Positions 12,480 through 24,306 of a stretch of DNA of 64,000 nt are shown here, in pieces. A program made the translations under genes and the position numbers. The notes under the pieces were generated by a model. It saw nothing but the letters and a program-made list of their open reading frames with translations. It was not told the DNA's origin and searched no databases. Each line of letters begins with the position of its first letter. Positions within the stretch are counted from its first letter, which is position 1. This stretch comes from Symbiodinium natans (taxonomy: Eukaryota > Sar > Dinophyceae > Suessiales > Symbiodiniaceae), in contig CAJNDS010002186.1 of assembly GCA_905221605.1 (NCBI GenBank), positions 503,001 to 567,000 on the forward strand, written 5' to 3'.

Positions 12480-13010
12480 GATGTATATGTATATATATAT
12501 ATGCGCATTATATGGTCCGGTTCCCCAATGGACCAAGCGCAAAGTAGAAAACATGCACAGAAAACATATTAAGAATAATCCCAAATGTCCATATTGTCCA
12601 AACTTGTTTTTTTTTGCCTTGTTTGCACTTACTTTTGTTTTTTTGGATTGTGTTGTTTTCGTACTTGTTTAGACTTTTTGCACTTATTCGTGCTCCTTTT
12701 TTTTTGTGTGGGGGGGGGGGCTTCTTTGCACTTATTTGTGTTTTGTTTTCTGAGCCTTTGCGCACTTATATTTGTGTGTTTGTTGCCCTTGTTTGGCACT
12801 GTGTGCTTTTCTAGCTTATGCCAAGCATAGAGATGTACAAATCCGAAAAACCAAAATCCCCAAATACACAACTCCACAAGTCCAAAAACCCAATCATTCC
12901 CGGAGCTTCTCCCAGGCATTTTTGAATTTTTTCGGGTTTTTGGATTTTGGGGTTTTTGGGGAGTTTTCACGTTCGCGGTCCAAGTGCATTCTCCATTTTT
13001 CTCACTGAAA
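12480..13010. repeat. Low-GC T-rich island with a degenerate reiterated unit
   Basis: GC content drops sharply against the surroundings. A unit resembling tttgcacttatttgtgtttt recurs at roughly 50-70 base spacing on the + strand near 12626, 12678, 12724 and 12760, each time with slippage-prone T or G runs. Frames in it give Phe/Cys/Leu or Lys/Asn/Gln-rich strings without a domain. It may be a decayed mobile element or intronic repeat; I see no terminal repeats. Confidence 0.55.
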
Positions 13011-13470
13011 AGAGAACGACCTTCAAATCTTGAGAAATGTACCTTATCAGAATCTCAATAGCGTCCTAACTACTCGAAGCGTGAACACTGTATGAATAGG
13101 ATACGCAATAGCGTACTCAAGAAAGTTTTGAATAGAAGTTTCTCTATATGAAAACCCTGAAAAAGTCTTGTTCAAATCGCTGAAAAAGCATGTACATTAG
13201 CAGCAGCACCGTGAACTCGTGATACTATGCTGTTTGCTTAACGACCGGGAACATGCTTAGTCTTCTAATAGCTGCACAAACTGCATCTTTTGATTAGAGA
13301 CGGATGGTACTCATGTCACTAGTACATTTCAGCTGCAAGAATATCAACTATTATGTGCTCAAGGGGGGCGGCACAATAAATACTGAATGGAGGTATCCAT
13401 CATATACTGAACGACTATATGTGGTACCTGCATGAACTACATATTCGGATGTGTGTGTGTGTGTGTGTAA
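13011..13470. other. Non-coding stretch with short GT run
   Basis: No supported frame on either strand. A short GT microsatellite occupies about 13449-13468, directly before a proline-rich coding-like frame. Confidence 0.4.
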
Positions 13471-13719
13471 GATGATGTGTTCAATCCACCCGAGGCCATG
13501 CAAGAGTACGACAATATGCCGAAGCTCGGGCTGATTAAGTTGCTGGTGTCGCAGACGGCACTGACCACTGGCTACGTGCCTCCGCCGCCTTTGCCGCCCA
13601 TCCAACCGATGGGCCCCGTAAGTAGTACCGTGGCACCGCCGGCACCGCCGCTGCCACCGCCGCCAGCATCAACCAAATCCCCACGTGATCACCAGTCGAT
13701 GCGGGCATTGAAAGCCTGA
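13471..13719 (+). CDS. Possible exon with proline-rich segment, unknown
   Basis: An open frame with plausible codon use reads FNPPEAMQEYDNMPKLGLIK, then a Pro-rich stretch (two clusters of PPPP/PPLP type), and ends at a TGA at 13717-13719. The first part looks like ordinary soluble protein and the second like a flexible linker. I recognise no family. Nothing links it to a neighbouring gene, so it may be a chance frame. Confidence 0.3.
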   Translation, partial: DDVFNPPEAMQEYDNMPKLGLIKLLVSQTALTTGYVPPPPLPPIQPMGPVSSTVAPPAPPLPPPPASTKSPRDHQSMRALKA

Positions 13720-14939
13720 GAGCAGCCTGTCTCCAAGGCACACAGGATCCAGAGATTGCGACCGGTATTATATCGGTTTGAGAGCAAGTTGTTGACTTGC
13801 GCGTTTGTCGACTTGTGTAGTTCTGTTTAATGGCCTCTTCCAAGGAGAGGTCGTTGAGGCAGAACTCTCGCTGGTCTTGTAGGTCTTGAAGGACCTACAA
13901 CGCTTTAGGTGCAGCAGTTTGAAGACTGCAAAGGAAGAAAGGTCCGAGCTTTTGGGGGGGGGGGGGTGTCCAGCGGCCATTCGCTTCTTCCAGACATCCA
14001 AGAACTTGATCCAGAAGCCACCTTTTGTTGCTTCTGTCTCGTTTGAGGGTGTTTGGGCTCAAGTCTCTGTGACATGACATGTGGCAGTTTCTTTGTGGCA
14101 CGTTGCTTGGCACGTGCCCCCCCCCCGGCCCTCCTGATAACCTGGTCATCAGCACACACGGATGCAACATCGCATTCACGACATTGAAAAGGTACCTCGG
14201 TACCTACTACAACTTCCGACCCTACATGGAGGCCGGACCTACATCGTCTCCTATCCTGTCTTGTCGATTCGAGAGATCTCCAGGTGCTGAGGCAGTTCTA
14301 TGAAAGACGCCTCGCAGAATATGCCCACAGCTCGATTGCCCCTCATTTCATGCCACGCCAGTTAAGATGCCATCCCCGGTTCCAGGCCGAGACGAGACCC
14401 ATCTCGAAGCAGTGAAGGCTTGAGGAACATCTTGAAAAAGGGTACTTTTACCCGTAAACTGAAAGAGCCTAGATATCACAGTACAGGCGTTAATGGACGC
14501 GCCAGAGACCGCCTGGCAGACAGTGTGTGCCTCCTGGCTTTGTACATAGAGATGCGGGGGGCAAGCGGGGGAAAACCTTGAAACAGCCGAAATTCGACCG
14601 CAAACCTTGGCTGCAGGTTCAGAGTGCGACGCCATGAACCCCCCCCCCACTTCAGCCGTTGGCTCTGTACAGGGAAACTAAGGTAGAGTGGGAAATAGTG
14701 GGAAGCAGGTGGCGCCCCTTTGTGAAGGCCGTCTTCAATTGGGTTCTCAGGACCTGTTCAGATTCAGATGTTGAGCCCCTGAAGTCAACTGGGACTGTGA
14801 GGCCCAGGGTAACCCCAAACCGAAGACTCAACCCCAAAGTCATTCTTCGCTTTCTCTTTCTCAGCTGTGAGATGTTCCTCGATCTTCTTTCGCAGTGTGT
14901 GCCCGGAAGCCCATCCAACACCTGTCTTGCCTGGGGCGG

Positions 14940-15240
14940 CCCCTCCAGGTATGATGGACGGCACAACTTTCGCGATTCTTTTCTTTGTGATAGTCTTCGT
15001 GGGTGGAGTTGCAGGATATGTGTCCTTTCCCCAGATCCTGATGCGTTGCACGGGTGTTCTGCACCGGATGCAGCGCCCTTCTTTTGCAGGTACTACGTGA
15101 ACATGAAGATGGCAGAGGCCCCTGCCACGTGCTGCTGCGTCAACTTCTGCGGATGCATATTGCAGGCTGGCATGGGCCCCAAAAACGTTGGCAAGAAGAA
15201 GATTCGCAAGAAGGAGCCGGTGCCCGGGTGCAGTCGGTAA
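14940..15240 (+). CDS. Possible exons with one membrane segment and a Cys-rich stretch
   Basis: After an AG|G at about 14948 a frame gives MMDGTTFAILFFVIVFVGG, a clear hydrophobic helix. A second candidate exon after an AG|G near 15090 gives YYVNMKMAEAPATCCCVNFC, then a basic tail (VGKKKIRKKEPVPG) and a GT donor at about 15239. Both together suggest a membrane protein with a Cys-rich loop, but the joint is not proven and I do not assign a family. Confidence 0.3.
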
Positions 15241-15969
15241 GCCTCTTTTTCCTCCCCGCCTCTGGTCCTTGCTGCAACCTTCTGTTTGTTGGGTGGAGGA
15301 CAAAGCTTCCTGGTCGCTCGGCGGTTAGCTCGGTCAGCTCTGGCACGTGGACATCAGGAACTTTGCCGTGGCATGAATGCCCAGCAGAGACTTCCGGCCA
15401 CAAGCCGACAAAGACTCCAACTGCAGCGTGCAGTCGTGCTAAAACCCAATGCGTGCCAAGCAGAACATGAGAAGAACGTACCCTGTCGCTCTTTTTTCAA
15501 GCAGTTCATCCGCTTGTTTGCACGATCTGATCGAGGTGTTTCTGGCTCCCAGAGCCCTCTCAGTGGAAGTAGCATGCCGAAAACATTTAAGCTATATGAC
15601 AGCAAGGAGTCAGCTCTGTCAAATGGGTCCGTAGCCGGACATGGCCTCTGTGCCTGACTTCTGCGAGGCTGAACTGGGCATTGGGGAGGAATCATGAAAT
15701 GCATGAAGTGAATGAAGGCATGAATTGTGTGTGAATGAAACTTGAAGTAACATAGTTCTTGTGCTGGCTTGCAATATAATTCCCTGAGTTCGCAAGCCCC
15801 ATTATTGTTATTGTTCTCTTCACGGGCCCTTATTCTCTTAACTTCACTACTGGCCCGTGAGTAAGATAACATAAAGGCCATATCAAGCTACTTCAACGGT
15901 AGGGAATGGAATGACACGCGCGTTTAATTTCTTTTTGGGCTTTTTACGAGCGCCTTTAATAGGGGGAGG

Positions 15970-18900
15970 ATGGAGGCGGAGGGAGGGGAACATGGGGGGA
16001 CCGTGCTCACGCAGAGCGGATCGGGCCAGGCCTTGCAGGCGCGATCCGCAGAGCTGCGACGGAAGGTGCACGAAGAGCGGCAGAAGCAGGCCACTCCCAA
16101 GAGACTACGGCCTTGGTGGTCACAGTCATTGTCACTGCATGAGGAGGCAGCCCAGCGTGACCTCGCCTCTGTGGAAGACGAGGCGCCTTATGAGATCTTG
16201 TGAGCGGGGTGCTCTTCTGCGCGGCTCTCCCGAGCCATTGGCGTTCTGCTTCAGGTGGCGCAGCTTCGCAAAGAGGCCTTGGTTTCAACGAGATGCCTCT
16301 CATGTATCTCCGAACTTCATTTGATATGTCGGAAGTCTTCACGAGGACCTTGACGGAGTGGGTGCCCTTTGGTCCCCGGTCCCTAAGTCCTAAGCAAGAA
16401 AGAGAGACGGAAATTGTGAACGACGGAGTCCAGCCTAAAAGGGACAGTGGAAGCAAAAGGCTAGCACAGTTAGCTGATGTGGAGGCCCTGGAGTTGCAGC
16501 TTGCCGCCGACCAGCAGCGGCAGGCTGAAAAAGCATGAACAATCCACAAAAATAGCTCACCTCCAACCTCTCTTAGATGACTCTGTGAAAACACTTGTTG
16601 CTTGCGGAGTGCTTTCAAAAGTAGGCGGTTCTTCGGCTCAACAACCCCTTCCCCGCTCCCCCCCCTAGACAGGAAAGGAAAGCTCAGAGGGAGGCCGGCC
16701 TGAACCAAGCGGCGGCATCGCTGGCTTTGATGGAAGCCTGTGTGTGTGGGTGTGCTGATTGAAAGGCCAAGGTGGATGTGGCTTCCTTGAAGAAGGAGGC
16801 CGAGAGCACTGTGAGTTATGTTGAGGTCTCTTCTGTGATGAGTGAGGTCGAAAATTTGCAGACGTTTGCAGGTGAGCCGCCGCCAGACTCAGGTGCGGAT
16901 CTTGACCGAAGAGCTGGCGACTGGGCCGAACCCTGGACCTAGGTGACCTGTCCGATGTCACACAGACATCCTTGAAACCCTCTTACAAAAAAGGCCTGTC
17001 AAGAGAAAGAAAGTCAGAGTTCCGCGCTTTCTGTGTGGTGCCGCTCGACCCGACCAAGGCGCGCACCCAGGCGGACGTTCACAGGCTTGTGGATGAAGCC
17101 GTGGCAAGAGCTGAGAAGGCGTGCTGAGCCTCTGCCATCTTGTTCTGTTTTTGCCATTTCTTGCATCATCTTGAGCTCTGTTCCGCTCTTTTGCACAGCT
17201 TGTATCAGCATGCGGTCGTCAGGCTGCCTTACAGCAGGAAGTAGACATGGAAAAACAGTGGAGCTGCCCTGAGCCTCCCTGGCTATACTGTGCATGTACC
17301 TAAGGCAAGCGGCGCGAGCTTAATCACAAGTTGTTACTCGGAATACTTTGGCGACGAGGTCTGCCCGCAAGGAAGCCGAGCACGAGAAGCTCAGGTGCAA
17401 GCTGGTTTCTTGCGCAGCAATCAAGAGCAACGACTTCGACCATCGTTCAAGGCAGACGGAAGAGAAAACGCTCCACCAGCAAGAGGCGGCTCTTTTAGAT
17501 TTTTTGAGGTGAGGGGTGGGGAGTCGGGGTACAGCCCTCAGATGAATGTCTGATGAATGATGACATGGAGAGGAGTCTGCGCGCCTTGAGCACGAGATAC
17601 GAGTCCTACCGCCTCGCACTGCGGTCGTGCAGCTCTTTGCCGTGACAGCCTGGCTTGTTTGTGCATGAGCCATCATGAGCGCCAGGACCATTGCAGGTCT
17701 TGCAAAAGTTGTAATTCGTTTTTTATCCATTTGCTTCCGTTTAGAAATCGCCTGACATGGCTGCAACGAGCCGAAAAAGAGTGTCTTTGGGACCTTCAGG
17801 GCCGATCACCAACGGATCTGGGCAGATCTGGCCAGGCTCGATGAGCTTCGGCATGTTCGCCAGGCCGTGCTCCTATCATGTGCTCATGCGCTCCGAGTGA
17901 GGAGCATTTTGTGCTTTGGTGCAGGTCGCCGCCTCCGTGCAGAGTTGTCGCAAGGAAGAGGAGCAGCTCAGGGAACTGCGGAGAAGGCCACTCGCTTCAC
18001 TCTTCACTCGCTTCGGAGCCGTTAGAGAGGGCGCCGCCGCCGCTTCGGAACTTCGTGGCTCCCTGAGAGGCGGCTCTGCGAGAAGGGCGAGAAGCTCGTG
18101 CAGTTGGACCGCGACGCAGCCGAGCAGCGCTGCCAGGCTGCGGAGCTTCAGGCCGCCTTCGAGGAGCTTCCCGGTCCGGTAAGTTCGGTATGTCTCGGTT
18201 CCTCTTCCAAACGCAGCTTCTCCCCGTCTCCGTGATGTCGCTGTCCACTCTCGGCTAGGAGGAAGCCCGATTGGAAGAGGCGGAGCTTACCGAGCGCCTC
18301 GAGAGGCCACGCGGCGTCGGGAACTAGTGAGCACGGAGCTTGATGCTTGCCAATATTTGCCTTCCCGCCGCACTGTTATGCGACCCATGCGTTCTCTGCC
18401 CGGACAGGAATCGGAAGCGCGCGCCTGCCTGCCACGCTTAATTCACCTTTCTTGCTTAGTGACACTTGTGGCTCCGATGAGATGCCCAGGGAGCGCACTG
18501 AACGCGAAGCCTCCAGACATCTCAAGGTGGGGGAAGCTCGGGGGAAAGACAGCACGTCAAAGATGTTTTTAGCATGTCTGCGAGTCTCAGCCTCGAACGT
18601 GGTATCTGCTTCAAGAGCATGGCTATGATAGGAACACCACTTACCCAGCATGAGAAGGCAAAATGAGAGCTGAAGTTTCCTTTCTACTGCTAGCAATAAA
18701 TCAAGGCCCAGCAGCAAATTCACACCAGCTCCTGTGATAGGAGTTGCGAGATGCAGCGAGGCCCGAGCCCAACGAGGCATTCCGCATGATTTCTTGAACT
18801 TGTGATTGATGGCGAGAGCTCCATGATTCTTGCCCCATAAAATGATGCTGCTGCGATGCTCACTTCGGTCAGGCTCGAGGTGCTTCTACCTCGCTGCCTC

Positions 18901-19070
18901 CCGTGGCTCCTGGCTCAAGGCGAGAGTGGAGAGCGAGAGCCGAAGCCTGCTGAGAACAGAGGGCATCCTGAGGAGCTTTTTAACGAGAGTTCTGATAAGA
19001 GATGCCTCTCTGTTAGGAGAGAATGCGCGCTTGAAGAGAGGGGGGGCGTGTCTGGGGAGTGAACACGTTC
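15970..19070 (+). CDS. Coiled-coil protein, many short exons (approximate span)
   Basis: A chain of short frames, each opening after AG|G, gives charged helical sequence rich in Glu, Arg, Ala, Leu and Gln. Examples: AELRRKVHEERQKQ (about 16048-16090), DVEALELQLAADQQRQAEKA (about 16477-16536), RQERKAQREAGLNQAAASL (about 16668-16727), VDVASLKKEAESTV (about 16772-16815), QADVHRLVDEAVARAEKA (about 17069-17126), RSARKEAEHEKLRCKL (about 17357-17405), VAASVQSCRKEEEQLRELRR (about 17926-17987), LVQLDRDAAEQRCQAAELQA (about 18097-18155) and EEARLEEAELTERLE (about 18259-18305). A last candidate near 18920-19050 reads ARVESESRSLLRTEG. Intervening DNA is non-coding. Such proteins are often cytoskeletal or scaffold components, but no family signature is visible. 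Exon joins were not verified, and more than one gene could be present. Confidence 0.55.
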
Positions 19071-20004
19071 CCCATGTTCTCACAGGTCTGCCGTGCATGC
19101 GGAGTTTGCTCTGGTTGGGGCCCTGAAGGCAAGGGGTTGGCACGCTGAGGGTTGGCGCGCTGCCGGTATTGCCCGGATTGCCTCGTATTGCCCAGTAATT
19201 ATTGCGTAGCAGCAGTTCCCCCACATGAGAGGCCTTAGACCAGGAGTTGGGCAGCCAGCGCTTCGGGCTCCGCCAAAACCTGCGCGCCACTGGTCTGTGA
19301 TCCGCAGAAAGTCTTGCACCAGGCTTGGCCTCTTAGCCACGCTGAGCCGGGCTTCTGAAGTTCCGGAAGTCTGCTCCATGTTGCCACTCTCCATGCTAAT
19401 GCACCCTGTGAGATTCCTCTCACGTGTACATCGTGTACATCGTGTACATACATTGCTTCTGGCTCAACATGGGCCAACCATGGCTCCAGGCCCTTCTCTG
19501 GAAGTCCTCTGCGTCCTCTGCCATTCCCAGGAAGCTTGGAATCTTGAGCGGCTTGGGAAAAATATGGACACGGGGTGCGAAGAAACGGGACCGCATGGTC
19601 ATGTGCAGATCCGTGCTTATGTCCCTTGCGATGCCCCCCCCCCCGCCCTACCGCAGTGACATCCCCACCGGTGATGCAGACCCCGAAATCCGAAATCCCA
19701 TGTCCCAAGACGTGAAAGCTTGTCGTTGCGGAGACAGACGCTGTTCCGTTCAGGGGTCAGTTTGAAGCTCTGAGGCAACAAGCTCCATGTCCTCGGTTTC
19801 AGGTCTCCAGTGCTGATATACATGAGGCAACATGAAGACAACTTTCAGCAGCAATCTGACTACAGGGGGATGAAAGGGGTCACCCCTCCACTAAAAGCAC
19901 AAGAGCCAGTTGCGGCTTGTGTCGGAAGGTGCCAAGCGCTCCAGGGCATCAGCGATGCTTAGCGATGTGTAGTGCATGGCTCCCATGTGCTTGCAGAGAT
20001 CTGG
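19071..20004. other. Gap before the hexosaminidase gene
   Basis: No coding frame with a recognisable family. A small tandem repeat (cgtgtacat units) lies at about 19428-19452 and a run of C at about 19635-19645. It probably includes the 3' end of the coiled-coil gene and the 5' flank of the next gene. Confidence 0.4.
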
Positions 20005-22895
20005 ATGCGGCTCTTGGCCTGGCGGCTGCTCTTGCAGCTCTTACAGAGCCTGCGTTGTGTAGATGGGAGCGACCAGTGCCCGGGATCACAGGGGACTGAG
20101 GGGCTGGTGCTCTGCAGGGATCTCTCAGAGTCCCGGGTGCCGTTGGTGCCACTGGCACCGGAGCTGAGATTTCGCCAAGGCGAGAGCCCTCGCGATCTCC
20201 GTGAAGTGCTGTGGCCCAGGCCCCGCACGGTGGCCTTGCGGCATCAGGGACATGACGTGAACCCGGGCCCAACTCGCCACATCCAGCCTCTTCGAGTCGA
20301 CCCGTGCAATCTGGCATTCAACTTGAGCGTGCCAGCAGGAGCGCAACGTTTCAGCCTGATGTTTTTCTTTTGAGTCCCTAAGCCCGGTTTCCCACATGCA
20401 GATGTACATTCTTTACATGGTTTACAATACCTGGTGGGGGCACTGCTATATTATCTGGTCAGAAGGTAGGTCTATACGAGTTTCTTGCCATGTCAAGTGC
20501 TTGACGAAGGAGACATGGCCGCGGTGCTATGGTCCTTGGAGCACTTCTGTTGGAGGCTCTGTGCCCCACGTCGTGACGAGGAGACTGCCACTTGCATTTC
20601 GAGCTGTTCCTCGGCGCCCTTATGGCCTTTGGCCTATAGGGAACCGGGTCCTTGCCCTCCGCCTCCCCACCTCCCGAGGATTCCAAGGATGACAGCTGCC
20701 AGTGGGACGATGGTACCAGTCGGGTGGAGATCGAGATCCAAACAGGCCCCCGCTTTCTGCAGCTCCTAAAGCCCTGCACCCCAGACACTCGCGCCCTCAA
20801 CCCCTTTTGAGTTTTTTTCCAGCCTCCCAGGGACGAAGCCTGGTTCGATCTCACCGAGTTTGCACATGGAGGAGGAGTATCAGCTCGAAGTGGCTGGCGC
20901 ACCTGGCGCCGCTGTCGCCGCCCTCGCCAAGCTGTCCAGCGCAGCGATCCACGGATTCCACCGCGGCCTGGAGACCCTGCTGCAGGTCGTCGATGCCCTC
21001 GGCCTCCAGAAGGAGGGAACTGAGGAGGGAGCCGGGGAGGGAGCTGAGGAGGGTGCGTGGGCCTGGGCCCCGGGCCACTTCCCCAATGGAAGTTTGGACC
21101 TCTGGATCGAGGATGCTCCCAAGTTTGCATGGAGGGGACTGCTGTTGGACACTGCGCGACACTTTGTGCCACTCCAGGCCAGTGCGACCAAGAGTTTCAG
21201 GGTTGAGGTTGCAGGCTTTGTTTTTCTGAAGCCCGATTCTGGTGCTTTGATGGCTGGAGCTGTGCCGCCTCCAGAGGTGATGGAATCCTTGCTGTTTACG
21301 ATGGCCACCGCCTCACTGACCTGACTGCACCATTGTACCCGACCTTACCGCACCTGCCTTAGGCAGCCAACAAGCTCAACGTTCTCCACTGGCACATAAC
21401 AGACGCCTTGTGCCTAATCTGCAAACCAAGCTGAGCACCACTGGAGAAGTCTAGTGGCCTGAGGCCATGAGCTTTCCTTTGCAGCTGAAGTCCTTGCCAT
21501 TGCTCGCAGAATTGGGTTCTTTCGGAGCCAACAAGACGTATTCAGAGGCCTTGGCCTCAGAGCGGATCCACAAAATCAGGCCAGAGCACAACACAGAGCA
21601 GCAAACCGAACACATGCAGTGCAAAGTTTCAAGCATGTGGCATGCTGGTTTAGGGTGGCATGCGTGCCTCCACATGCGGCTGCTGCTCACAATTGGCAAA
21701 GGCAGCTGTGAAGCACATCGTGGCTCTGGCCAACAACTTTTCCATCCGAGTTGTTCCAGAGTCTGGGCCCTTAGACTCGGGCTGGCGCTCGCCTGGCTCT
21801 TTTCGCTGTCGGAGCATCCGAGGCTGGACATGCCCGCGCACACAGCCAGGCCCTTGTTTTTGCGTTTTCCTGTTGCGAATCAGTCACACCACTCATACCT
21901 TTACTGGGGAGAAACGTGCTGGAACACGAGAATGTGGTGAGCAAGTCACGCCTCAACGCTCTTGGGCATATCGTTACCAGGCAAGAACAGGCTTGAACAC
22001 GAAAACGTGAACAAGTCACATACTTTTTGCTTTTTGCTTGTGACAGAGTCCAGAGAAGGATGCGATAACTTTGGTTCTCAAACAACGACTCTGGCTCAGC
22101 TGGCAGATTTCCTCCACGGTTTCCCATGTTCACACAATGCTTCTCCGAAGTCACGGCAGCGGCTACAAAGAACAGGGTGTTCAACAGGTGAAGCAAGAAA
22201 CCGCCAGTCCAACAGCGAGAAATAGTTTAGTGATCTAAGTTTGCTGGGTCACATGTTTGAAGCCTGACCCTCACGTTTAAAAAATTGCTCAGTGCCTCTC
22301 ACCGCGGCCATCTGCGTAGTGTTTCCTGATCTGACGAGCAAGATCGAGAGGAACGTGAAATAACAATGTCCATAGTTGTACACGACTGCGACTCTCAAAT
22401 GTGGCTTGCTTGACTCACCTTCGGCTTGGGCGTGAAACAAAGACATTTTTCTGCAAAGCTGGGAATCTTGCGAACAGAGCTCGGCCACAGAGATCCCGGC
22501 AGATGCCTATCAGCAGATATGCATGATAATTGCAATGGTATGACTTTGGTGCTGACATTACAAACGACGGCGGCCTACCCATGCCAGGCCGCTGTTTATT
22601 TCCATTATCTCCTAAGATTAGAACTAGATGCGACCGACCATCGAGAAGGTCAGAGCAGCAGCTGTGAAGATTTGGATTGTTTAAGGTGAAGGTGCTGCGT
22701 TGATGCGGGGTGCGGGATGAAATCAAAGAGTACAGTAAGTGCTGGCAGGACTCGCAGGGGCAACATTGAAAGCACAGCCGGGCTCAGGCGAATTTTATCG
22801 CTAACGCGAGGCCGCTTCGGCAAGGGTACCGAGGCGGCAGGAAGGGGTAGTGGGGGTGAGGGAAGGCGGCATGCCCGTCGCGCAACAAGCGGGGT

Positions 22896-22949
<54 letters not shown>

Positions 22950-24258
22950 AGGGTGGGCAGGCGAAAATGCTGATTCTCGCATCCAAATCCCCCTGGTCCG
23001 GGCACGTCGGCCGCGGCTGGATACACGTCGACTAAGGGGGGTAGTGGTTCCTCTAAACGCCTCAGGCCTCCGGCCTGGGCGGATTACTGGCTGAGCAGGA
23101 TGAGCATTCAGAATGAGACTATGGGTGACCGTGCATCCCTTGCTGCCAGTTGGATCTTTGGCGAGCCGGAGGCAGTCTCTAACTGCACCCACGTGGTCAT
23201 CTCAGATGTTGCTGGCGATGTTGTTGGCCCCTTTGGCACGGAGTTGCAAGTTCGCAGCCCTGGGCCCTGTTCCGGGACTGTGCTCACCAGAGGTCCTACC
23301 AGAGGACCCGAACGATGCCAAGAACCCATTCAAAGCGAGGGACAAGCTGGCTTTGGACATTTCTTCCAAACGGACCAAGCAGGCCCAGCTGACTTGCCAT
23401 GCTTGTCTTCGTTTGCCCCGGTTTGGCCTTGGCCAGTGAGCTGCTGAGGTTGTGTCTGCAATTCTCGAAGAGGTTGCAGGCAGCGACACTACGGGTTGGG
23501 GTTTGCCAGCTTTGCTCTCTGCTCTCTCTGTCGGCACCGATGCAAGCAAGCATGGTTGTTTTTCTGCCAGCAGCCATTTTGTTTTGAAAGCTTGAGATTT
23601 GTGCTGATTGTGCTGATGCCTTTTTTTGGGGACCGACCAACACTCGACATGGAAGCTCACGTTCCCAAGGAGGTGGCGGGGATGCCTCAGCGACCTCAGG
23701 AGCCCATGCCTACGAATCTCTCCCAGCCGGGGGCCGGGGGACACACAAATGGTGGGTGAGCTATGCAAGCCATGCACGGAGCCGCTTCGCCCATGGCAGT
23801 TCTGGCCCTCTATCAACAGACTATGCAGACCAACACGATTGACAAGCAGTCAAGCGTCATCCGCCAGCAGATGGACACGATCGAGCACCTTCGTGCATGG
23901 CCTCCCTGCATAGCTCACCCACCATCTGTGTTTCCCCCGGCTGAGGGAGAGATTCGTAGGCATGGGCTCCTGAGGTCGCTGAGGCATCCCCATCCCCGCC
24001 CCTTGGGAAAGTGAGCTTCCATGTCGAGTGTTGGTCGGTCCCAGGACAAGGACATCAGCGCAATCAGCACAAATAGGCAGAGGAAGGAGAGAAGGAAGCC
24101 GGCACAGAGGAGGACAACTAAGGCAGCTACCTCCCACCCGCTGTATAGTCAGCGGCACTGGGGCTGTCGTCACCACTGGTTGCGCAAGGCAGAGAGAAAT
24201 GGAGAGCGCGTGTGGGGGTTTGCCAGCTTTGCCCTGCCAACAGCTACCCAGATGTTGC

Positions 24259-24306
<48 letters not shown>

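Noticed and set aside
22784-23094. Proline-rich or glycine-rich protein around the G run
   Set aside because: Produced by the 51-base G homopolymer inside a GH20 intron.
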